DNA of 20,855 nucleotides from Coriobacteriaceae bacterium (GTDB lineage: Bacteria > Actinomycetota > Coriobacteriia > Anaerosomatales > D1FN1-002), in assembly GCA_013824215.1 (NCBI GenBank), contig PNNM01000011.1, forward strand, positions 1-20,855. Reading direction: 5' to 3'. Below the pieces are notes generated by a model, which made no database searches, was not told where the DNA came from, and saw only the letters and a list, made by a program, of their open reading frames with translations. Made by a program: the position numbers and the translations under genes. How positions within the stretch are numbered: position 1 is the stretch's first letter; every line of letters begins with the position of its first letter. Below, piece by piece: positions 7,013 to 15,410 of the stretch.

Positions 7013-7690
7013 CTAGTGGTCCGGCTTGCCGTCTCCGTCGTGATCGTGCGCGCCCGCGGGCAGCTGCTCGGGACTACGTGAGTCGATGACCTCGATGGCC
7101 TTCTCGAGGTAGGCGGACTTGCTCGTCTCCCCCGATCGGCGGTAGATCGAGCGGGCTATCGCGTAACCGTTGTGCCTCTCGGCGTCGTCTCGCCAGTCAG
7201 AGACGACCGCCATGTCGGCTTGGCGAGCGGCCGCGGAGATGTCCTTGGCGTAGTCCGCCAGGATCTGCGCGTAGCCGATGCGGATCAGGCCGGAGAGCGG
7301 GAGGTGCTCCAAGCCATTCTCGGCCAGCTCCTTCGCCTCTGGGATGAAGCCTCGGCGGGCCAGGATGTACGGAGCGATGTAGTAGGGCTCCTCGAACTCC
7401 GGGTCGAGAGCGGTGACGAGAGCGACCGTCGGCATCATGTAGATCTGGTCCGCCAGCGCCACTCCCCCGTAGTACTCGTGCTGCTGCGGATCGATGTGGT
7501 TCCACAGGTTGTAGGCCGCGAACCTGCGGAACCCGGTGAGGTACGAGAAACCGGCGCGCCCGAGCGTGCCGGCCGCGCCCCCGACGCCGCTCGGTGCGAG
7601 CGAGTCAGCCGCCGCCTGCGCGACCAGCGCGAGTGCGACACACACCGCGAGGGCCGCGACGAAGGCGACCTTGGCCGATGTGCCGGTCAC
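7013..7690 (-). CDS. Membrane-anchored TPR-like protein with Asp-rich tail
   Basis: A 225-aa protein. Translation begins at GTG 7690, whose GTGA overlaps the permease stop by four bases; the longer reading frame upstream is a shadow of the permease gene. Residues 6-28 form an uncleaved signal or membrane anchor. The rest is probably extracytoplasmic: a segment rich in aromatics (FRRFAAYNLWNHIDPQQHEYY), then helical hairpins that look like degenerate TPR units (about 90-200: PEFEEPYYIAPYILARRGF, AKELAENGLEHLP, YLEKAIEVID). The C-terminus is HDHDGDGKPDH (215-225), which resembles a thrombospondin type-3 or EF-hand-like calcium loop (DxDGDGxPD). I do not recognise a named family. The tight coupling to an ABC ATPase and permease suggests it is an accessory subunit of that transporter. 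Confidence 0.8.
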   Translation of the reverse strand: MTGTSAKVAFVAALAVCVALALVAQAAADSLAPSGVGGAAGTLGRAGFSYLTGFRRFAAYNLWNHIDPQQHEYYGGVALADQIYMMPTVALVTALDPEFEEPYYIAPYILARRGFIPEAKELAENGLEHLPLSGLIRIGYAQILADYAKDISAAARQADMAVVSDWRDDAERHNGYAIARSIYRRSGETSKSAYLEKAIEVIDSRSPEQLPAGAHDHDGDGKPDH

Positions 7691-8418
7691 AGGTCCCGCC
7701 GGGAGAAGCCGAGGGAGCCCAGGAGCAGCGCCGCGACCACCCACGCGACGGCTGATACGAACATGAATGTGGCGTACCTCGGGCCGATCCCACTCCCGTG
7801 CGCGACGGGGTTGATGACCACGAGCTGGTCGAGCGAGGGATAGTAGCGCCACAAGGGGGAGTCCGATGTCACGAGAGCACCGCGGGAGTGTCCGATGAAG
7901 AGCACGAGCGCCACCACGGCCACGACCACCATCGGCCCGATCACGCACGACACCGCGACGGCGACCGCGAGCACGACGGCCATCTCCAGCGCGATGCCCC
8001 ACGCGCCCTGCCACAGGACGGACATCGCCTCGCCGTAGATGGCGAGCGCGACGACCTGGCACACGGCGGTGAACGCCGCGATCGCCAGCCAGACCGTCGC
8101 GGTCAGCCCGAGCCACGTTCCCAGCACGTACTCCCAGCGGCGCACGTCCTTCGACAGCACGTTGTAGACCGTCCGGCGCTCGACCTCGGAGGGCACACGT
8201 CCAGCGGCGAGCGAGAGCGCGAGGACGAGCGAGGCGACCCAGACCATCGCGAGGGCGACCTCGCGATAGACGGCCTGGATGACACCGACGCTGTAGCTCG
8301 GCAGCATCGGGATAGCGGCGGCCATAACGCCGGCGAACAGCAGGACGACGTAGGGCGTGCGCCTGCGCTTGGCGTCAGCCACGACCGAACCCGCGATGGC
8401 GAGCACCCTACGCAGCAT
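7687..8418 (-). CDS. ABC-2-type transporter permease
   Basis: A 243-aa integral membrane protein with six predicted membrane segments, roughly at 22-40, 53-72, 98-127, 138-155, 158-177 and 218-236. It ends in FSRRDL, the C-terminus common in ABC-2 permeases. The loop at about 75-92 (PSEVERRTVYNVLSKDVRR) resembles the coupling loop of ABC-2 proteins such as those in Nat/GldF-like exporters (E+RT...L+KP/DVRR). It follows its ATPase gene with an 11-bp overlap and is followed by the TPR-like gene with a 4-bp overlap, so the three are clearly a unit. Substrate is unknown; ABC-2 exporters move drugs, polysaccharides, peptides or ions. Family call is good, specific function unknown. Confidence 0.85.
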   Translation of the reverse strand: MLRRVLAIAGSVVADAKRRRTPYVVLLFAGVMAAAIPMLPSYSVGVIQAVYREVALAMVWVASLVLALSLAAGRVPSEVERRTVYNVLSKDVRRWEYVLGTWLGLTATVWLAIAAFTAVCQVVALAIYGEAMSVLWQGAWGIALEMAVVLAVAVAVSCVIGPMVVVAVVALVLFIGHSRGALVTSDSPLWRYYPSLDQLVVINPVAHGSGIGPRYATFMFVSAVAWVVAALLLGSLGFSRRDL

Positions 8419-9358
8419 CGGGGTCCACCCCCCCGCGAGCGAGCATCACCGAGAAGTAGTCCTCCAGCGACTCGCGCTTCGGCTCCACGGCGACCACCGA
8501 ACCCCCGCACTCCCAGACCATCTCGAGCGCTCGGCGCACATCCTCATCCCTGACCGCGAACATCCACACGCCGCCCGAGAAGGCGATGTCCTCCGCGAGA
8601 GCGGCGAGCGTCTCCGGGAGCGCCTCTCCCACCCCGCGCGCACGCACCGAGGTCCGGCCCGCGGCGTTGAGCAGATCGCCGATGTCGCCCGACGCGGCGA
8701 CCTCTCCCCTGCTCAGGATGGTGACGCGATCGCACACCGCCTCCACCTCGGAGAGCTGGTGCGAGGAGAGCAGCACCGCGGTGCCCGCGGAGCGCATCTT
8801 GAGCACGGTGTTGCGCACGTCGCGCTGCCCGATCGGGTCCAGCCCCGAAGCGGGCTCGTCGAGTATCAGGACCTCGGGCTCCCCGAGCAGCGCCTGCGCC
8901 AGGCCGAGGCGCTGGAGCATGCCGCGCGAGAACTTCGACAGCTGTGTGCGCGCCTCGGCACCCAACCCGACCTCCTCGAGCATCTCGCGGCTGCGCGAGA
9001 TGATGCGCCGCCGGTCCATCCCGAGCAGCCGGCCGTAGAGCCGCAGCGCCTCGGCGGCGGTGACGTGCTGGGGGAAGTAGGGCTGTTCCGGGAGGAACCC
9101 GAGCCGCGCCCGTGCACCCGGGCCGCGTGCGGGCCGCCCGAGGATCTCGAACTCGCCGCCGCTCGGGCGCACGATACCGAGCAGCATCTTGAGCGTTGTG
9201 GTCTTCCCCGCGCCGTTCGGTCCGAGGAGTCCGAGGACCTCGCCCGGGTAGACCTCGAGCGATACGTCGGCCACAGCTGTCTTCGGCTTGCCGAGCATCG
9301 ACTCGTACTGCTTGCGGGCACCGACGACCCTCAGGGCGGGTGCCGTGGGCGGGCTCAC
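8408..9358 (-). CDS. ABC transporter ATP-binding protein
   Basis: A 316-aa cytosolic ATPase for the adjacent ABC-2 permease. Walker A is GPNGAGKT (46-53), the Q-loop is near PEQPYF (90-95), the signature is the variant FSRGMLQR (143-150; usually LSGGQ), Walker B is VLILDEP (163-169) and the H-loop is H200 in SSHQLSE. The C-terminal extension ends in ESLEDYF, typical of NatA/CcmA-like ABC-2 ATPases. The start is GTG at 9358 in a GTGA overlap with the mltG stop. A longer frame continues upstream but is antisense-like Arg/Gly/Pro-rich sequence inside mltG, so I rejected it. The gene overlaps the permease by 11 bp. Two residues of the signature (SRGM for SGGQ) differ from the classic motif, as often seen in this subfamily. 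Confidence 0.92.
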   Translation of the reverse strand: MSPPTAPALRVVGARKQYESMLGKPKTAVADVSLEVYPGEVLGLLGPNGAGKTTTLKMLLGIVRPSGGEFEILGRPARGPGARARLGFLPEQPYFPQHVTAAEALRLYGRLLGMDRRRIISRSREMLEEVGLGAEARTQLSKFSRGMLQRLGLAQALLGEPEVLILDEPASGLDPIGQRDVRNTVLKMRSAGTAVLLSSHQLSEVEAVCDRVTILSRGEVAASGDIGDLLNAAGRTSVRARGVGEALPETLAALAEDIAFSGGVWMFAVRDEDVRRALEMVWECGGSVVAVEPKRESLEDYFSVMLARGGVDPDAA

Positions 9359-10419
9359 TTGCCGAACACCTCCTTGGACCTGCGTTTGGCCGCAGCGAAC
9401 TCGCTCGCATTCTCGCAGAAGGTGTGGGACCCGTCGCGGCCGGTGAGGACGTAGTAGATGTACCCCGTGGAGGCCGGGGCGGCGGCGGCCCGCAGCGATG
9501 CCATGCCCGGATTCGCGATCGGGCCCGCCGGCAGCCCTCGGACCCTGTAGGTATTGTACGGGCTGTCGATCCGCAGGTCCTTCGACCGCAGGCGGAATCT
9601 GTTCCCCGGCAGCACGTACTCGATGGTCGCATCGATCTCCAGGTACATGCCGCGCTCGAGCCTGTTGTGGATCACGGACGACACGAGCGAGCGCTCCTTC
9701 GGGAGCCGCGCCTCTCGTTCGATCATCGACGCGATGATCACCACATCGTGGAGCGAGCGCCCCTTGGCCCTCGCGTAGTCCAGATCGAGCGCCGCGACCT
9801 CCTTCTCGAACTGGTCGAGCATCATGTTGACAGCCTCGGTCGCGGTGGCACCCCGCCTGAGGCGGTAGGTCTTCGGGAAGAGGTAGCCTTCGAGCGAGCC
9901 GGTGGTGACCTCGTCCAGGTAGAACCGGTGGAACCGGTCCGCACCGTGCGTGGCCAGCTCTCGGAAGTCGTCCGCGGACACGCCGGCCTGCGCCTGGAGG
10001 CGGTCGGCGATCTGGTCGATGGTGAAGCCCTCGGGGATGGTGACCGTGGCGTACTCGATCGGCGGCCCCTTGCGAAGGCGGTCGATGACCTCCTCGTACG
10101 GCATCCCGGTGTACAGGTCGTAGCGCCCCGCTTTGAGCTTGCCGTCGGCCCCGGCGAGGCGTGTCTGGATGCGGAACATGTTGGCGTTGGCGACCACTCC
10201 GGAACCGGCGAGGATCCGTGCGATCCCGGCGGTTGTCGAGCCGGAGGGCACCTCGATGCTCACCCGCTCGTCGGCGGGCACGCGGGACGCCGGCGCGTAG
10301 AGCAGGTACCAGCCCACTCCCACGGGGACGCACAAGATCAGGAAGAGCGCGACCCCGGCCACGGTGAGGCCGCGACGGAGCCGGCCCCGCGCCGGTGGGA
10401 CGCGCGGAGCGTCAGCCAT
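9355..10419 (-). CDS. mltG: Endolytic transglycosylase MltG (YceG-like)
   Basis: A 354-aa membrane-anchored lytic transglycosylase that cuts nascent peptidoglycan strands and so helps set glycan length. A basic N-terminus precedes one membrane segment at about 17-41. The extracytoplasmic YceG domain includes IPEGFTIDQIADRL (128-141), LEGYLFPKTYRL (176-187), the catalytic Glu E234 in IASMIERE, and IDSPYNTYRVRGLPAGPIANPG near 284-305. The C-terminal YYVLTGRDGSHTF is also typical. I chose ATG 10419, which overlaps the ruvX stop by 8 bp; the upstream in-frame ATG lies inside ruvX and would add 66 Trp/Pro/Arg-rich residues. The run alaS-ruvX-mltG is a conserved arrangement in actinobacteria. Its stop overlaps the ABC ATPase GTG, so the transporter is translationally coupled to it. 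Confidence 0.95.
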   Translation of the reverse strand: MADAPRVPPARGRLRRGLTVAGVALFLILCVPVGVGWYLLYAPASRVPADERVSIEVPSGSTTAGIARILAGSGVVANANMFRIQTRLAGADGKLKAGRYDLYTGMPYEEVIDRLRKGPPIEYATVTIPEGFTIDQIADRLQAQAGVSADDFRELATHGADRFHRFYLDEVTTGSLEGYLFPKTYRLRRGATATEAVNMMLDQFEKEVAALDLDYARAKGRSLHDVVIIASMIEREARLPKERSLVSSVIHNRLERGMYLEIDATIEYVLPGNRFRLRSKDLRIDSPYNTYRVRGLPAGPIANPGMASLRAAAAPASTGYIYYVLTGRDGSHTFCENASEFAAAKRRSKEVFGK

Positions 10420-10828
10420 CGTCGGCCTCCGTACGGCCCGAATCCAGGAAAGCCTGCAGGACGATGGCGGCAGCCACCATGTCCACCTTGCCTCGTGCCC
10501 GTCTGCCGCCCACTCCGGCGGCAGCCATCGCACGCGCCGCCTCGGTGGTGCTGAGCCGCTCGTCATGGAACTGCACGGGAACTGGCAACCTGCGCGCCAA
10601 CTGCCCGCCGACATCACGCACCGAGCGCGCCTGAGGGCCTTCGGTGCCGTCGAGACTCAGCGGCAGGCCGACGACGACGATGTCGACCTCGTGATCGCGG
10701 ACGAGTCGCTCGATCACGGTGATGTCGCCGGCGTCCACGACCGTGAGCGGGGACGCGATACGGCCCGACGCGTCCGAGAGCGCCACCCCGACGCGCTTCT
10801 CACCGATGTCGAGGCCGAGCGCCCGCAT
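10412..10828 (-). CDS. ruvX: RuvX/YqgF Holliday junction resolvase-like nuclease
   Basis: A 138-aa RNase H-fold protein of the YqgF family, implicated in 16S rRNA 5' maturation and as a putative Holliday junction resolvase. Motifs: GLDIGEKRVGVALSD with catalytic D7, VVGLPLSLDG (52-61), FHDERLST (87-94) with the second acidic residue, and a third Asp at D116 in KVDMVAAAI. Length is normal (about 138). ATG at 10828 is 5 nt after the alaS stop; a longer frame reading into alaS is non-coding in composition. It overlaps mltG by 8 bp. It is essential in many bacteria and almost always sits beside alaS in Gram-positives, which agrees with the context here. Confidence 0.94.
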   Translation of the reverse strand: MRALGLDIGEKRVGVALSDASGRIASPLTVVDAGDITVIERLVRDHEVDIVVVGLPLSLDGTEGPQARSVRDVGGQLARRLPVPVQFHDERLSTTEAARAMAAAGVGGRRARGKVDMVAAAIVLQAFLDSGRTEADDG

Positions 10829-10833
10829 GTGCC

Positions 10834-13449
10834 TCACTCGGCGCCGAGGAGCGCGCGGGCGGCCTCGAGCGCGGCTTCGATGCCCGCGGGGTCGTCGCCT
10901 CCGCCCTGAGCCATCGCCGGCTTCCCGCCACCGCGGCCGCCCACCAGCGGCGCCATCTCCCGGATGACGGCACCGGCGTCGAAGCCCGCCGCCACGGCCG
11001 CCGGGGAGCCTGAGGCGAGAAGGAGCACGCGGCCGTCGGCCTCGCTCGCGAGCACGACCGCCCCGTCCTCGCCGCGCAACTTGTCGGCCTCCTCGCGCAC
11101 GACGTCCGCGGGGACGTCGTTCAGGAATCGCCCGTAGCTGAGCGGGTAGCCCCCTTCGGCGGAAACAAGCTTCAGATGATCGCGATCGAAGCGCGGACCC
11201 GCCGAACTCCGCGCGGCCTGCTCCGCCGTCTTGAGCCTCGCCTGCAGCGCGACGACCTTCTCGGCGACCTCGGCGGGCCGCGACTTCAGGGCCGCGGCGG
11301 TCTCGGCGAGGACGGCCTCTTCGGCAAGCACGAGTTCGTACGCGTCGAACGAGGTCACCGCCTCGATGCGGCGCAGGTTGGCGCCGACGCCGCCTTCCGA
11401 GACGATCTTGACGAGCCCCATCTCGGTGGTCCGGCCGACATGAGTGCCGCCGCACAACTCCTTGCTGAACGCGCCCACCTCGAGGACGCGCACGAACTCG
11501 CCGTACTTCTCGCCGAACAGCGCGGTCACGCCGGCCTCCCGCGCGCTCGCAAGCGAGGTCTCGTACGCGCGCACCGGGTGATCCTCCATGATCTTCGTGT
11601 TCGCGAGCCGCTCCACCTTGGCGAGCTGCTCTGCTGTCAGCGCCTCGAAGTGCGTGAAGTCGAAGCGGAGCCGTTCCGGCGCCACGAGCGAGCCGGACTG
11701 CTTGACGTGGTCGCCGAGGACGCGCCGCAGCGCCCAGTGCAGGACGTGCGTGGCGGTGTGGTTGCGGCGGATCCGCTCCCGCCTCGGCTGGTCGATGGCG
11801 GCCTGCACGGTGTCACCGACGGCGATGCCGCCATCGGCGACGGTCCCGACATGCACAGTCAGGCCGGGCACCGGCAGAGCGGTTCCGGCGACCTCGAAGA
11901 CCGGCGCGCCGGCGACGCTCAACGTCCCGGTATCCCCCACCTGGCCGCCCTGCTCGCCGTAGAACGGGGTCGTGTCCAGCACGACCTCGGCAGCCGAGCC
12001 CGCCTCGGCGCGCTCGACGCGCACTCCGTCGACCACCACAGCCAGGACTGTGGCATCCGCCTCGTCGGTCTCGTAGCCGACGAAGTCGGTGCCCCCGATC
12101 CCGGCCGCGATCTCGGAGAAGACGCCGCCGGAGACGGCCCAGGACTCGTCCTTGACGGCGGCCCGACCGCGCTCGCGCTGGGCCTCCATCTCGGCGGTGA
12201 ATGCGTCCATGTCGACGGTCATCCCGGCCTCGGCGACGATCTCGGAGGTGAGCTCGACCGGGAAGCCGTACGTGTCGTGGAGCGCGAAGGCCTTGCGGCC
12301 GTCGAGTACCGCCGAGGAGGCCTCCTGCGCCGCGGCGACCTCGCGCTCGAGGAACGCCAGGCCTTGACGGAGCGTCGCGCCGAAGCGCTGCTCCTCGCTG
12401 TCGGTGATGCCGCGGATGAGCTCGCGGTGCTCGACGATCTCGGGGTACGCCTCGCCCATGCGCTCGATGACCGCCTCGGCGAGCGTGGACATCACCGGCT
12501 CCTCGCGGCCGAGCAGGCGGGCGTGCCGGACCGCGCGCCGCAGCAGGCGTCGCAGGACGTAGCCGCGCCCCTCGTTGGAGGGCAGGATCCCGTCGGCGAT
12601 CATGAACGTCACCGCGCGGGCGTGGTCGGTGAGGATGCGCAGCGAGGTGTCGGGCCTTCCGCCTCCGCCGTAGGTGATACCGGTGAGCTCCTCGGCTTTC
12701 GTCATGATGCCGCGCAGGATGTCCGTCTCGTAGTTCGAGGTGACGCCCTGCAGGATCGACGCCATACGCTCGAGCCCCATGCCCGTGTCGATGTTCTGCT
12801 TCGGCAGCGGCGTGAGCGTGCCGTCCTCGGCCCGGTCGAACTGCATGAACACGAGGTTCCAGTACTCGAGGAAGCGATCACAGTCGCAGCCGGGGGCGCA
12901 GGTGTCGAGCCCGCAGCCGACCCCCGCACCCTGATCGTAGTAGAGCTCGGAGCAGGGGCCGCACGGCCCCGTCGGCCCGGCCGCCCAGAAGTTGTCCTTC
13001 GCGCCCATGCGCACGATGCGCTCCGCGGGCACGCCGACCTCGTCACGCCAGATGGCTCGCGCCTCGTCGTCGTCCTCGTAGATCGAGTACCACAGCCGGT
13101 CGGGGTCGAGGCCGAGAACCGAGACCGAGTACTCGTAGGCCCACGCGCACGCCTCGGACTTGAAGTAGTCACCGAAACTGAAGTTGCCGAGCATCTCGAA
13201 GAAACTGTGGTGGCGGCCGGTGGTGCCGATGATGTCGATGTCCGTGGTCCGCACGCACTTCTGGCATGTGGTGGCCCGGGTGGACCCCAGATCGGTCACG
13301 CCGAGGAACACCGGCTTGAACTGCACCATCCCGGCGGTCGTGAGCAGGAGCGACGGGTCGTCGGGGATGAGCGACGAACTCGGCCTGCGCACCGAGCCCT
13401 TGCTCTCGAAGTACTTCAGGAAGCTCTCTCGGATCTCGGCAGAATCCAC
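10834..13449 (-). CDS. alaS: Alanyl-tRNA synthetase
   Basis: An 871-aa class II synthetase that charges tRNA-Ala and edits mischarged Ser/Gly. The catalytic domain starts with FLKYFESKG and SLLLTTAGMVQFKPVFLG. The editing-domain zinc ligands are H564 and H568 (HTATH) plus C666 and H670 (CGGTH). The C-Ala domain ends with the Gly-rich GGGKPAMAQGGG at 840-851. Length is normal. An extra Cys cluster (residues 179-190, GCGLDTCAPGCD) lies in the catalytic domain; similar inserts occur in AlaRS of other actinobacteria. The start is GTG at 13449, immediately after the TAA of the AI-2E gene with no spacer; GGAGAG about 10 nt upstream, inside that gene, is the likely ribosome site. No T-box leader (GGGTGGNACCGCG) is visible upstream, so tRNA-dependent control by that route is unlikely. 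Confidence 0.97.
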   Translation of the reverse strand: MDSAEIRESFLKYFESKGSVRRPSSSLIPDDPSLLLTTAGMVQFKPVFLGVTDLGSTRATTCQKCVRTTDIDIIGTTGRHHSFFEMLGNFSFGDYFKSEACAWAYEYSVSVLGLDPDRLWYSIYEDDDEARAIWRDEVGVPAERIVRMGAKDNFWAAGPTGPCGPCSELYYDQGAGVGCGLDTCAPGCDCDRFLEYWNLVFMQFDRAEDGTLTPLPKQNIDTGMGLERMASILQGVTSNYETDILRGIMTKAEELTGITYGGGGRPDTSLRILTDHARAVTFMIADGILPSNEGRGYVLRRLLRRAVRHARLLGREEPVMSTLAEAVIERMGEAYPEIVEHRELIRGITDSEEQRFGATLRQGLAFLEREVAAAQEASSAVLDGRKAFALHDTYGFPVELTSEIVAEAGMTVDMDAFTAEMEAQRERGRAAVKDESWAVSGGVFSEIAAGIGGTDFVGYETDEADATVLAVVVDGVRVERAEAGSAAEVVLDTTPFYGEQGGQVGDTGTLSVAGAPVFEVAGTALPVPGLTVHVGTVADGGIAVGDTVQAAIDQPRRERIRRNHTATHVLHWALRRVLGDHVKQSGSLVAPERLRFDFTHFEALTAEQLAKVERLANTKIMEDHPVRAYETSLASAREAGVTALFGEKYGEFVRVLEVGAFSKELCGGTHVGRTTEMGLVKIVSEGGVGANLRRIEAVTSFDAYELVLAEEAVLAETAAALKSRPAEVAEKVVALQARLKTAEQAARSSAGPRFDRDHLKLVSAEGGYPLSYGRFLNDVPADVVREEADKLRGEDGAVVLASEADGRVLLLASGSPAAVAAGFDAGAVIREMAPLVGGRGGGKPAMAQGGGDDPAGIEAALEAARALLGAE

Positions 13450-14625
13450 TTAGCAGGGTCTCTCCTCGTCCTTCTCCCGCCCGTCCGTGCTCTCCGGCGC
13501 GGTCTCGTCGGTGCGGCGGAACAGCGCGCCGTCCTCGGTGCACAGCTCGCGTTGGGTGACCTTCTCGAAGTAGTACACGAACAACCCCTTGGCTATGGCC
13601 GCCACAGGGATCGCGAGCAGCATGCCGGCGACGCCGAACAGGGTGCCGCCGACGAGCAGAGAGAATAGTACCAGCACAGGATGGAGGTCGACCTGCGCTG
13701 ACATGATGCGGGGCGTGACGAACATGTCCGTGAGCTGCTGGGCCGCCACCACCACGACGATCGCGACAAGCGCCAGCCAAGGATTCACGAACGCGGCCAC
13801 GATGGCGGCCGCCAGCCCGCCGACGAACGGCCCGACGTACGGGATGATGTTGAGCGCACCGGTGAGCAGGCCGAGCACGAGGGCATACGGCACCCCGAAG
13901 ACGGCGAGACCCGCGGCCACGAGGGCCGCGGTGGTCAGCGACACGAAGAGCTGGCCCCTGAGGTACCCGCCGAGGACCGTGCCCACCTTGTCGAGCACGA
14001 CCCGGGCCTCGTCGCGGCGACGGCCCGCGAGCAGGTAGACCTCCTGGCGGATCGCCGGCAGGTCCTTCAGCACCCAGAAGGCGATGATGAGCGAGAGGAT
14101 CACGTCGATCACGGCGGTCACGGCGGTCTGTCCGGCGGCGACGACCCAGCCAGCCACGCTGCTCGAGAACCCGACGGCCCATGCCCCGAGCGCGTCCAGA
14201 ACGTTGAGCAGCACGGTGTCGGCGCTCGACGGCAGGCGTATCGCGGTATAGCGCTCCTGCATGTCCTGCCAGAGCGCGACCGCGCTGCGGTAGTAGTTCG
14301 GGAACTCCCTGATGAAGTCCGAGATCTCGCGCCCCAGCGGCGGGACGATGAACACGCCCGCGATGGTCAGCACGGACAGGCCGACGAGGAAGCACAGGAC
14401 CACGCCCAGCCCTCGCGCCAGCCCACGCTTCTCCAGTCGCTCGACCGGACGGCGCAGCAGGATCACGACGACTAGGGCGAGCAGGAACGGGACGAGCGCG
14501 GAGCCCACGCGGCCCAGCAGCCACACGGCCGCGGCCGCTAGCAGGAGCCAGCCGATCACCGACCACGTCGCATGCGCCCTGCGTTCCCAGGCCTCGGCCG
14601 AAGTGGTCTTCTCGGCGTCGCCCAT
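13450..14625 (-). CDS. AI-2E family (PF01594-type) membrane transporter
   Basis: A 391-aa polytopic membrane protein of the AI-2 exporter/UPF0118 superfamily. There are hydrophobic pairs at about 22-55 and 75-95, a long soluble stretch around residues 100-150 (REISDFIREFPNYYRSAV), a membrane-rich second half with the family's conserved GALNIIPYVGPFVGG, and a later segment MLLAIPVAAIAKGLFVYYFE. The C-terminal tail (about 368-391) is charged and probably cytosolic. Members have been linked to AI-2, ions or unknown substrates, so the substrate cannot be named. ATG at 14625 lies 2 nt after the sigma-factor stop, with GGAGGT just upstream; the stop abuts the alaS GTG. Coupling to a stress-type sigma factor suggests coexpression rather than shared function. 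Confidence 0.9.
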   Translation of the reverse strand: MGDAEKTTSAEAWERRAHATWSVIGWLLLAAAAVWLLGRVGSALVPFLLALVVVILLRRPVERLEKRGLARGLGVVLCFLVGLSVLTIAGVFIVPPLGREISDFIREFPNYYRSAVALWQDMQERYTAIRLPSSADTVLLNVLDALGAWAVGFSSSVAGWVVAAGQTAVTAVIDVILSLIIAFWVLKDLPAIRQEVYLLAGRRRDEARVVLDKVGTVLGGYLRGQLFVSLTTAALVAAGLAVFGVPYALVLGLLTGALNIIPYVGPFVGGLAAAIVAAFVNPWLALVAIVVVVAAQQLTDMFVTPRIMSAQVDLHPVLVLFSLLVGGTLFGVAGMLLAIPVAAIAKGLFVYYFEKVTQRELCTEDGALFRRTDETAPESTDGREKDEERPC

Positions 14626-14627
14626 GC

Positions 14628-15410
14628 TCAGACCTCCTTCACGAGACCGTCGCGGACGATGCGCAGGGTGCGCCTGAGCAGCCGCGAGACCTGCATCTGC
14701 GAGATACGCATCTGACGTGCGATCTCGGTCTGGGTGAGCCCTTGGAAGAAGCGAAGGTAGAGCACCTGCTGCTCGGGAGGCGAGAGGTGCTTGAGGACTG
14801 CGGCCAGCGTCGCACGGTCGTCGACCACGGCCATGAGCGTGTCATCCTCCCCGATGTAGTCGAGGATGCTGAATCCTTCCGATCCGTCGCTGTTGCGGTC
14901 GCCCTCGAGGGAGACGAAGTTGTACGCCTCGGAGGTCTCGAACGCCTCCAGGACCTCCTCGGTGGAGACGCCGAGGTAGGCGGCGACCTCGGGCACCGTG
15001 GGCGATCGCTGGTTCGACTGGGTCAGCGCGTCGACCGCCTGGTTGACGCGGAACGAGAGCTCCTGCAGGCGGCGCGGGACCTTGATCGCCCAGCCCTTGT
15101 CCCGGAAGTGACGCTTCAGTTCGCCGACGATGGTGGGTGTCGCGTAGGTCGTGAACTCCACCTCCCGGCCGATGTCGAACCGGTCGATCGCCTTGATCAG
15201 GCCGATCGTGCCCACTTGGATCAGGTCATCGATCGGCTCGCCGCGGTTGCGGAAGCGGCTGGCGAGGTACTTGACCAGGTTCAGGTACATCTCGACGAGT
15301 TCGTCCCGTGCGTGCTCGTCGGCCTCCAGGCGGTAACGCCTGAACAGCTCCCGGGTGTGCGCCTTGTCCCAGGACAGCTTGCGCGTCTGCTTCGCGGGGC
15401 GTCTAGGCAC
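14628..15410 (-). CDS. RNA polymerase sigma factor, SigB/SigF/SigG type
   Basis: A 260-aa alternative sigma-70 factor that redirects RNA polymerase. Region 2 spans about 36-108 (LNLVKYLASRF, DDLIQVGTIGLIKAIDRFD, FTTYATPTIVGELKRHFRDKGW). Region 3 is about 110-175 (VPRRLQELSFRVN, PTVPEVAAYLGVSTEEV). Region 4 is about 203-255 with the helix-turn-helix LTQTEIARQMRISQMQVSRL. There is no region 1.1, as expected for the group 3 SigB/SigF/SigG subfamily, used in general stress response or sporulation. It starts at GTG 15410, overlapping the RsbW-like gene by 8 bp, so translation of sigma is coupled to its probable antagonist. I cannot tell which regulon it serves. Confidence 0.93.
   Translation of the reverse strand: MPRRPAKQTRKLSWDKAHTRELFRRYRLEADEHARDELVEMYLNLVKYLASRFRNRGEPIDDLIQVGTIGLIKAIDRFDIGREVEFTTYATPTIVGELKRHFRDKGWAIKVPRRLQELSFRVNQAVDALTQSNQRSPTVPEVAAYLGVSTEEVLEAFETSEAYNFVSLEGDRNSDGSEGFSILDYIGEDDTLMAVVDDRATLAAVLKHLSPPEQQVLYLRFFQGLTQTEIARQMRISQMQVSRLLRRTLRIVRDGLVKEV

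Noticed and set aside
8408..10333. A 641-codon frame for the ABC ATPase reaching back into mltG
   Set aside because: The upstream 325 codons are an Arg/Gly/Pro-rich shadow of mltG; the GTG at 9358 in the GTGA overlap gives a normal-length ATPase.
13450..13520. T-box leader upstream of alaS
   Set aside because: The gene directly abuts the preceding stop and no T-box core sequence is visible.
11176..13668. An 830-codon open frame on the plus strand and many other long plus-strand frames
   Set aside because: They lie antisense to alaS and other clear genes, are rich in Arg, His, Gly and Leu, show no domain, and arise from high GC with few stops.
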